Positions 56,328 to 64,000 of a DNA stretch of 64,000 bases are shown one piece after another (the stretch's first letter is position 1; each line of letters opens with the position of its first letter). Position numbers and translations under genes: made by a program. The stretch is from Lycium barbarum (taxonomy: Eukaryota; Streptophyta; Magnoliopsida; Solanales; Solanaceae). The stretch spans positions 91,223,777 through 91,287,776 of the forward strand of contig NC_083338.1 in assembly GCF_019175385.1 (NCBI RefSeq), written 5' to 3'. The notes beneath the pieces are model-generated. The model was not told the DNA's origin. It saw nothing but the letters and a program-made list of their open reading frames with translations, and did no database searches.

Positions 56328-59300
56328 TGTTATATCCCGCATTTTTTCATACTCGGATAATTTGGAATAATTGGGACTAGTGAGAGACAGGGAAATATTT
56401 TGATCTTATTTAATATATATGTTGTTCATGAAAATATTGACGCGGAAATATGGAGGAAGGCCAAGGGAAAAATTGGAAACTTGAAAAATGGGTTCGTGAA
56501 TTTCAAATATTCACCATAAGTGAATTGGGCTAGAAAAATCAAAAAAAAAAAAGGCCAAGGCCCAATAGGGTGGCCGGCAATGGAGCAAAAAAAAAAAAGG
56601 GGCCCAAGCCCATGTGATAATTAAACCCATGAATTAAATAGACAAAGGTCCATGTCAATTATTCATTCTTCAAGAACCTTCAAGAAAATAAGAGAGAGTG
56701 AGAGCAAGAGAGGGGCCATTCGGCCACCAAGAGAAAAGGTGAAAAAAAAATTATGCCTTCCAACTTTGATCCAAAAATTATAATTTTCTAGTATTCCTAC
56801 TAAGCCCAAGATCCTCTTCAACGTGGTATAATTTTTGAGGTGAGAAAACTACTTTTGTGGCAAGTGGAAAATTTAAGAAAAGGTAAAAATTCTATCCTTT
56901 TTGTTATGGAAGACTTATATATATGTTGTAGTATGTGTAAACGAATGAAAAGTATGAAATTTGTGTGTTGTGGGTGTGTGGCCGTGTGGTATTGTTGGTG
57001 GAGAAGGATGAACAAATTTTATTTATTATGTTAATTGTGTTGATTGTGGCCTTTGTGATGTAAATGGAAGAATAATAGCTCAAGTTGGCATGAAAATTTG
57101 GTTGTAAGTTGTTGTAGGAAATTATGTGATTAAATATGGTTTTATGTAATTATGGAAGTGGAGTTTCTAAAGTGGAATTGTTGTTATTATTGATGAATTT
57201 GAAAGAAGAAAATGCGTCGTCGTAGTTTCATTGCATTTGTGGAAGTTTCGGGTGGAATATGGTGTTAGTGAGATTGTTTGAATATTGTACAAGTTGTTTG
57301 AAATGTCCTTGAATTATGTTTGAATGATCTTGAATTAGTGAGTGAATATGTAAGTGTGGATATCGGCTTGAACGTACGTAGTTGAATTGAATGATGATGA
57401 ACTATGTAGAAAAGAAGGTTACTAATGTTAGAATGCGTCTTGAATTGATTATTGATGTTATTGGTATGGTTTTTGGTATTGTTGGTATGGTTGTTGATGA
57501 ATTTGGCCGAGTTAAATTCTCGGGGATGTTGAATTTATAGGGGAAATGCTGCCGAAATTTCTGTAGATTAAGTGTTGGTTTAGAATTGGACTCTAAGTGT
57601 TTACGGATAATGATTGGCATACATGAATATTGTTGTAGATTTTGCGAAGCCAAAGGATTAAGTTCGGAGTAGCGTAGAAAGCGGGCAAGGTATGTAAGGC
57701 TAACCTTCCTTTCTTTTAGCATGGTCCTTATGAAATGAACGAATGACATATATGTATGCTTCTAAAGAAAATTCTATTCTTAGAGCCACTAGGGTGGCCG
57801 ACGTCTTTGACCTCCATAAGCTATTCCGTATAGTTTGATACGTGTTTATGATGTTCGAAGATTCTAGTTGTTATGTTTCCGAATGATGTCCGGAAAATAT
57901 TTGATGCGGCTAAAGTCTTGGAGATATATTTTGATATGTACATATGATTCTAAGGCTCCATTTGTTTTGTTCCATAGCGATAGTTGAAAGTTCCCTAATA
58001 TGATTGTTACTTGAATTTCCAAAAAAAGAGCTTTTGAAATGCTTTTAGAAGGTTCTGTACTTCAAAAGTTTGTAACTTTCGCATACTAATTCAGATTGAT
58101 CCAAAACTTGTTTCTGAGCCTACGTGTGTCGGTAAGTATATCCGTCCATTGACATATGGTTTTAATATGTATCTATGACTTCTGAAGCCCTATTTGATAT
58201 GTTTCCGAGTCCGTCTATGATTCTTATTCACTTTCGACATGAGTACGCTCGGTATAGTTGAGTTTATTATATGAATGACTAAAGAAATAAGCATAAAGAA
58301 TTTTGTTTCTGAAGAGTTCTATATGTTTTGATATCCCTAACGTTCGTAAGAGATCTCGGATTTTCTTTGAAATGTTCGTAAAGCTCTGTGGTAAAAATGT
58401 CCGTAACTTTCACATACTAACTCCGATTGACTCGGAACGTTTTTGTGATCTTCAAACATTGGCAAGTGTTCGTATTTATCGAGTCTGGATATATGTGCAT
58501 TTAGTTTTTCACTACTCTGCTCGTGCATGCGTCATGATCTCTTTCACCGGGTCCCGGGCCGGTATGTATCGTGCGAATGGTTTGCCGAGTCCCTTGCTTG
58601 AGGGTCGGGTTCCATATATGAATTCTGAAGTATGATATGTCCGGTTCCCCGACGTGTGATATGTCCCCGGGTACCGTGTATATGTTACGAAGTATGATGT
58701 GTCCGGTTCCTCGGCGTGTGGTATGTCCCCGGGTACCGTGTATATGCTATGATGTGTTATGTGACGGAGACGTTCGGAGATATAAAATCTTTTGGAGTAT
58801 GATGTGTTATGGCGCCAAAGACAGGAGTGGCGACCATGTTCCTGTGCCCTATGCATGACTTTGATATGCATCATTTGTGATTTAAAAGTAAGCACTCTTA
58901 CATTCTGGATAAGCTACTTACCTTCTGTATTTCATCTGAGATATGATGTCGTCAGTACTATATATATATATATATATATGTATGGATCGGGCTGCACGTT
59001 CCGCAACAATATAATATATGCTTATGGATCATGCCGTACGTTTCTTGGCACTATCAAACTACATATGGTTCGGTTATGTGTATATGTATATGACGACATA
59101 TGATGTTGGCACGCATGATCTGTATTTCGAAAGTAAGTGTTCTGGCACTCTAAACGACTTACTTATTTTCCGTACTTCTTCTGACATACGACATCGGTAT
59201 ATACGATTTGCATTCTGAAAGATAAGCACCCTGGTATTTTGACTAGTGTACTTACCTTTTTGTACTGTTGTTTCGGTTATGATTCTGTCTTCTGTATTCC

Positions 59301-59810
59301 ATGCCTTACATACTCAGTACATATTCCGTACTGACCCCCTTTCTTCGGGGGCTGCGTTTCATGCCTGCAGGTACAGACGCTTATTGAGGTGATCCGCCAG
59401 CCTATGGTACACATTCTGCTGTTCTGAAGTGCTCCTTTGATCCGGAGCCCATACTTTTGGTACAGATATTTCTGTTGTACATACCTTTGTGTTTATGATT
59501 ATTTTGGGAACGGTGGGGCCCTGTCCCGTCATATGATTCTTTTGTCTTTATTAGAGGCCCGTAGACATATATGTGGGTCGTGGGTCATGTTTGCTTAGTG
59601 ATGTTTATTTGGCTGTGTCTGGTTTTCCCCTACACTACGATAACTTGATCGATTTATGTGTTACAATATAAGGAACGACTTAAATGATATGTATATGATT
59701 TTGTATGCACGAGGTTCATAATATGTAAACGCAAGTGAAATTTGGTAAGTAAGTATGTACGAGTGTCCATGTTGGGCACTAGTCGCGGCCTACGGGGTTG
59801 GGTCGTGACA
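56328..59810 (+). repeat. E LTR, second copy
   Basis: 3483 bp, TGTTATATCCCG to GGGTTGGGTCGTGACA. Very similar to 50241-53715. Confidence 0.93.
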
Positions 59811-60096
59811 CGTCGAATGTCAACGGTCCATCCTTTTAACCGTACTGTTGCTTCACCTAAAATACACTTCTTTGATGCACTCTAATTTTGCATAAAAACG
59901 ACTAATTGACATACCATCGACATGTTGACGATCCGTACAATTACCCATGCAGTGCCTGTAAATCTCTCCGTTTTTGCTTGCTTTTGCATCCCGACTACTA
60001 AATACTTATAACATACACAAAACACATCAAACCGACACAAACTTACTCGAAAACTAGTAGATTTATAGTTAAATCGCATCAAATATGCCGTAATTC
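59811..60096 (-). repeat. Athila-like non-coding sequence
   Basis: CGTCGAATGTCAACGGTCC and ATCGACATGTTGACGATCCG resemble the motif-rich region at 3791-5018. It is joined directly to the RT fragment, so the intervening RNase H and integrase were deleted. Confidence 0.35.
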
Positions 60097-60585
60097 CAAG
60101 GCACATCAATGCCCTTACTTGATACCATATATCCGTGAACAATGCCTTCTTGAAGCATGAAATGGAACTCTTCCCAGTTAAGCACAAAGTTTATTTCTTC
60201 ACATTAAGCCAACACAACAACAAGATGGCACAAACAATCATCAAAAGAATATCTGAAGACCGATAAATAATCCATGAATACCGCCACATAATTTTTCATC
60301 ATATCGGTGAAAATAGCCATTACACATCTCTGGAATGTACCTGGAGCATTACATAGACCGAAAGGCAACCTCCGGAATACAAAAGTGCCATATGGACATG
60401 TGAAAGTGGTCTTCTCTTCATCTTCTGGAGCAATCATAATCAGGTTGTAACCAATCGATCTAACATCTGGTCCACGAAGAGAAAAGGAAAGTGATCCTTT
60501 CTGGTGGCGTTGTTCAAGTTTTGATAATCAATACAAATTCGAAGATGGTTTGAATGATTCCATCCGAAAGTCTGTGGCGGTCCTA
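60097..60585 (-). pseudogene. Second Athila-type reverse transcriptase fragment
   Basis: Minus strand: NHSNHLRICIDYQNLNNATR, KDHFPFLFVDQMLDRL, then GYNLIMIAPEDEEKTTFTCP, FVFRRLPFGLCNAPGTFQRC, AVFMDYLSVF and INFVLNWEEFHFM, EGIVHGYMVSSKGIDV. The catalytic FMDD reads FMDY. A short segment between MLDRL and GYN is missing. It overlaps the 48553-48602 piece (EGIV...KGI) with only about two thirds nucleotide identity, so it is a different Athila copy. Confidence 0.85.
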
Positions 60586-60599
60586 CTTCATGAGGAATT

Positions 60600-61020
60600 T
60601 TGTAAACTAGTTTCAGCTGCTCCCACTTGGGAAAGAATTAACAAGGCGCAAGCTAGTAGAAATGTAAACAAGTTCAGAAAAGCTGATGCAGATTCATGAG
60701 ATCCATCTAAAAGGGGAAGGTTTGACAATTCCAAGGCTGGTAGTGTGCACAGGTCAGCTCAGCATGAGAAAAATAGATCAAATTTTTCTGTTGCTAGCAC
60801 TCCAAGCTATGGTCAAGGAAAAACAAGTATACCCAGTTGTGCACAATATGGAAAGAATCACTATGGTACTTAAAGGAGAGCTTCTGGTGCTTGTTTTAAT
60901 TGTGGGAGCTTCGATCACAAAGTGGAGGATTGTCCTAATCCTAATCCTATTTCTTCTCGCGTACTAAAGGCTCAGTTCATAAACCTAGTACACCTCCTTC
61001 TCAAGGGAATATAGGAGCAA
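60600..61020 (+). pseudogene. Gag nucleocapsid fragment of another gypsy family
   Basis: The plus strand reads SKRGRFDNSKAGSVHRSAQH, NFSVASTPSYGQGKTSIPSC, AQYGKNHYGT, stop, RRASGACFNCGSFDHKVEDC, PNPNPISSRVLK. The CCHC knuckle CFNCGSFDHKVEDC is intact (first Cys 60892-60894). Only the C-terminal gag part is present. It is cut on the left by the Athila fragment and on the right by an LTR at 61021. TGA and TAA codons interrupt it. Confidence 0.8.
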
Positions 61021-62690
61021 TGTAACAACCCGATTGGTCGTTATAGTGTTAATAATCCTTTTACCCCTGTTGACCCTTTCCTAGGTCATCAGGCGGGTTT
61101 TAGAGTTACTTTTGGAGGTTTGACCCTCAAAGTGGAATCCTTTTGAACAAAAGTTGACTTTTGAGTAACAGGACCTTTTTGAAATTCTGTCGATTCTGAG
61201 AGATCGGAACATGACTTGGTAGTGTGTTTGATTCACTTTCCAATGCACTTGGGAGAGTTTTAGAACTTGGCTTTGGGCCACTGGGATTTGACTTGTCCAA
61301 ATAGACCTCTACTGTGAAATTCGAGGCCACGAGTAAATTCGTAGCCCGTATTTATGTGTGGGTGAATGTTTGTTTGGAAACTGTGGGGCCTCGACTGTTG
61401 GTCAGATTTCTAGATGAGATTGGTCAAAACTAGAAAATTTATGTTCTAGTGTAGGCGCTGCAGTAGTATCATAACTGCTGTAGTGGTCACGCTATATCAT
61501 ATGGGGGACGGCTATAAAGGACCGGAGAGTTTGGTGACCAATCGCAGTGGCGAGTTCCTTGCCGCTATAGCGGGATACTGATTTTTAGTGGAGGTCGCCA
61601 TGGCGAGCCTAATGGGCGCAGTAGCACGTGTGCTGCAGCGACTTCTTTACCGCTATAGCCGTAGTCGGGCAGAATTATTTCTTTTTTCTCAAGTTAAGTC
61701 CCTTAAACCCGATCACTTCTTCTCATCACTCTTCTTAGCACTCTTTGAGGGAATAAAGCTATTTGTGGACTGATTCTTCTTGGAGATAAGATCTATGACC
61801 CTAGCCTTTGTCATTTGCCTTTTTAGATTCTTATTGCATGCCTAGAATCTCGATAGAGAAGATGAGTCTTGTGTTAAAATTCTTGAAATGACTTTCGGCT
61901 TTTAAAATAGAAATTGGTGTTGAAATTGACTAGAATAACCATAGAGTTTGATGAATTTCTTGTTGTTACGCTTATTTATTCCATTATTAATGGTTAATTG
62001 GTGGATTGAAGAATTAGGGTTCATACCAAAATTTGGGGGTTTTGCTTCAAATCCGAATTAGGCTTAATCTTGAGTTGTGTTAGAAAATTATCAGTGGGTT
62101 TTATCACCCTGAGCTTGAATTGCATGTTCCATCTTTTAATTTCCTGATTTACCCTTGTGGGCCCATTTCCCTAAATTCCTTAGGTTAGAGCTTGGCCTAG
62201 CTAGAAGTATAGCAATATGGGTGTCATTATTCATGATTTTTTAATATAGAATTCGATTATGAATAGAATTTGAGTACTTGGAGGCGTTATGCTAAGGAAA
62301 GGCAAAGGTATGAATGTTCGAGGCTCCTATTCATCTTTCTAGGTAGGTTACGGCTTACCTTTCGGTTAGACTTCGGTTAGCGGATTATAGGTGTAGTTAT
62401 TGATGTTTTGAGAAAGCATGTAAACCTTCGGGTATAAAGTTGGAATGGAAGACTTAGTTTGGTATTGTTGTAATTTATGACTTGTTGCCATATTGTGATC
62501 TATTGTGTTGCTGCTTATTGTGTGTTTTGGCTTGCCGCCATGTGGTTGATTTTAGGGAGTTGATGCTTAGTGATTACTTGTGCCTCGGAAAGCATATTTA
62601 TCATGAATGAGGTTGTTGGAGAGGAAGTAAGGATTATGAAAATGTTGTTGTGAGTGAGATTTGTTCCTATGTATGGCACCATTAATTATA
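61021..62690 (+). repeat. Start of an LTR, TGTAACAACCCG family, split by the MULE
   Basis: TGTAACAACCCGATTGG begins abruptly inside gag coding sequence at 61021. A TATA-like TATAAAGG is at 61513-61520, with GCTATAGC palindromes around it. No ORF of note. After the Mutator-like insertion the block should continue at 63992 and beyond the window. Only one LTR end is seen. Confidence 0.6.
61440..61670 (+). promoter_or_regulatory. CCGCTATAGCGG-type palindromes around a TATA-like box
   Basis: CCGCTATAGCGGG, ACCGCTATAGCCG and variants surround TATAAAGG at 61513-61520. Function inferred only. Confidence 0.4.
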
Positions 62691-62774
62691 GGCAAAATAC
62701 ATCAAAACACCCCTAAACTATACCCAAAATGTCGATAGCACACCTAAACTATACGGGCGTCCTATTACACACCT
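62691..62774 (+). repeat. MULE left terminal inverted repeat
   Basis: GGCAAAATACATCAAAACAC, then ACACCTAAACTATACGGGCG, to ATTACACACCT; complement of 63899-63982. Confidence 0.92.
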
Positions 62775-63148
62775 GAGCATCTAAAAACTGAAATTATTCG
62801 CACCCTGCAAGGCATTATACAATTTTTGCATTGTGTGGTGTTCCACACGCGCGTCCACGTCAGCGCCACGTGGAAATAAAATAAATTTTAGTTATTATAT
62901 CTAGCATCTTCTATATCTGCATCTATTGAACAATCAGTGAGTAAAAACATTTAAGAGTCTTTTTTTCTCTGTTTATCATCATTTTCCCATTCAAAATCCA
63001 TCCTTTATCCAAGAAAATCTGTTAGTATAGAAAATATTTTGTTAAGAACATAGATTTTTGAGTTTTTTGATATAGTTAAAGTAAGAAACTTGTTTTGTTG
63101 AGTGAAAGATTGATAGTTAAGATTAAAGATTTATTTGAGTTATTTTCA

Positions 63149-63355
63149 ATGGCACCCAATAAGGATTGTCTTGTTTCTAGCCTTTTGTGTGCAGAAGACA
63201 ACAATAGTATTTTTTGCAATGAGGATGACGACGATGTTGGATTTGGGTTTGGGTTTGTTGAGGATGTTGTGGAAAACAGATGGTATCCTAGGAATCTTCG
63301 AAATGGTGGTCAACAATTTCGGTGGTGGTGGTGGTGTTGCTATGGTATTTGGTGA
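63149..63355 (+). pseudogene. Captured fragment resembling the N-terminus of a D-type cyclin
   Basis: The 68-codon frame from ATG 63149 begins MAPNKDCLVSSLLCAEDNNS, then IFCNEDDDDVG. LLCAE (residues 12-16) is an LxCxE motif, the retinoblastoma-binding signature near the N-terminus of plant D-type cyclins, where it usually precedes an acidic stretch as here. The frame loses likeness after about residue 50 (WYPRNLRNGGQQF, then a GGT-repeat run read as Trp). No cyclin box is present. Upstream pyrimidine-rich sequence (62950-63148) looks like a 5' leader. The D2/D4 class is my best guess, from memory. A chance LxCxE in a short frame cannot be excluded. Confidence 0.5.
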
Positions 63356-63898
63356 TGGGTGTTGAAATAGGTGATGGTGGTGTTGTGACTTTTGGTAGTG
63401 GAAGGTTTGGTAGTGGTGAAACTGGTATGATTTTGGAAGGGTGGGGTTCATAGGGGTAGTGAAATCCATGGTGGGTGTGTACGGATTTGATTGTGGATGG
63501 TGAAGTTGGTGAAGTTGTTGTAACATGGTGAATTTCTTCCGTATATATTTATGGATTGATGAAGAATTGTGAAGATCATTATGAATTGATGAAATTGTTG
63601 TAGAGAATTGTGATTTTTAAAAAAATGAAGTAGAAAGAATGGAGGGTGGGGCGTGAAGAAGAAGAGGGGGATGTGGTGGTGGTGGTGGTGATGTATGGGT
63701 AAGGGTAAATGTGGGTGGGTGAAGAAGAATTGAACTTAACAGTTGGGAATATTAATTAGGATTGTTTAACTGATTTTTCATTTTTTTAAAAAATTATAAT
63801 GACACTCTTTACAGCTCCAACGCGCTAAAAAATGTCGACAAATGCGCGCCTGAGTTTGGGTCTGTGGAGGGGTAATTTAATTCACTTTTAAAATGTTA

Positions 63899-63982
63899 AG
63901 GTGTGTAATCGGTCGCTCGTATAGTTTAGGTGTGATATCGACATTTTGGGTATAGTTTAGGGGTGTTTTGATGTATTTTGCC
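63899..63982 (-). repeat. MULE right terminal inverted repeat
   Basis: The reverse complement matches 62691-62774 with about four differences. Confidence 0.92.
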
Positions 63983-64000
63983 TTAATTATATATTCACGT

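Larger units (their letters stand above)
49278..59810 (+). mobile_element. Partial tandem of the non-autonomous gag-protease family E
   Basis: Plus strand: the 3' part of an internal region (49278-50240), LTR (50241-53715), a full internal region of only 2612 bp (53716-56327), and LTR (56328-59810). The leading piece repeats 55365-56327 almost base for base. So a second unit once lay to the left and lost its LTR and gag. Internal coding is gag plus the protease start; RT, RNase H and integrase are replaced by about 850 bp of other sequence including a 5S rRNA-like segment. The right flank is CGTCG; the left TSD is lost. Confidence 0.85.
62691..63982. mobile_element. Mutator-like element with 9-bp TSD, candidate Pack-MULE
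   Basis: 1292 bp bounded by inverted repeats of about 84 bp that differ at about four positions, with outer ends GGCAAAATACATCAAAACAC. TTAATTATA flanks it exactly at 62682-62690 and 63983-63991; a 9-bp TSD is the hallmark of Mutator-like transposition. There is no transposase inside. The interior holds a short gene-like frame (63149-63355), so host sequence may have been captured. Confidence 0.9.

Noticed and set aside
48603..60150. D and E as one insertion in a single Athila copy with TSD CCTTC
   Set aside because: CCTTC does recur at the right place near 60139, but the Athila pieces on the two sides overlap (EGIV...KGI) and differ by about a third, so they are different copies.
61588..61773. 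61-aa plus-strand frame MEVAMASLMGAVARVLQ
   Set aside because: Lies across palindromic LTR sequence just after the TATA-like box; no known domain. Most likely chance.
1..64000. Host genes, tRNA genes, organelle DNA inserts or bacterial systems
   Set aside because: No frame outside transposable elements shows a recognisable cellular protein except the short cyclin-like fragment, and I saw no tRNA or plastid-like sequence by eye. A search program would be needed to exclude short ones.

Overview
The window is plant repeat DNA. It looks like a heterochromatic, retrotransposon-rich block of a dicot genome. Element types (an RTE-type LINE ending in GTTG repeats, Athila, and Tekay/Del-like chromoviruses with LTRs of 2.5-3.5 kb) suggest Solanaceae, but this is inference from remembered families. 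I found no intact host gene. Nearly every base belongs to a transposable element or its remains.

Layout. 1-2596 is an LTR-like block holding a 5'-truncated RTE LINE with a 12-bp target-site duplication (TSD). 2597-3537 is a second LTR-like block. From about 5.0 kb an Athila-type Ty3/gypsy copy runs on the minus strand. It is split by later insertions: a 3.0-kb solo LTR (5743-8776, TSD TTGCC); a compound element F (9004-29330, TSD ACATG), itself split by a complete plus-strand chromovirus A (11564-21719, TSD GTTAG); and a tandem chromovirus array B/C (30452-48552, TSD TCAAC/TTAAC). A further LTR fragment D (48603-49277) abuts a plus-strand gag-protease-only family E (49278-59810). Then come a second Athila RT fragment (to about 60.6 kb), a gag fragment of another gypsy family, the start of an unrelated LTR (61021) and, inside that LTR, a 1.29-kb Mutator-like element with a 9-bp TSD (62691-63982).

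How the parts work. A and B/C carried gag, protease, RT, RNase H, integrase and a chromodomain. All copies are broken by stops, frameshifts or catalytic changes (A has FIHD for FIDD in RT), although B keeps a 596-aa RNase H-integrase-chromodomain frame. E and F are non-autonomous and would need enzymes from such relatives. Shared parts (tRNA-Met primer site, a hairpin next to the polypurine tract, similar LTR ends, an LTR hairpin) fit that dependence.

Most notable: (1) a 5S rRNA-like sequence of about 120 bp inside the internal region of E, present in both copies; (2) a candidate Pack-MULE whose interior encodes a peptide with an LxCxE motif resembling the N-terminus of a D-type cyclin; (3) three lineages (B/C, F, E) in or derived from LTR-internal-LTR-internal-LTR tandems, two of them enclosed by one TSD; (4) arrays of the palindrome TATACGG(T/A)CCGTATA just upstream of the LTR TATA-like box; (5) an LTR stem-loop whose paired arms change together between families.
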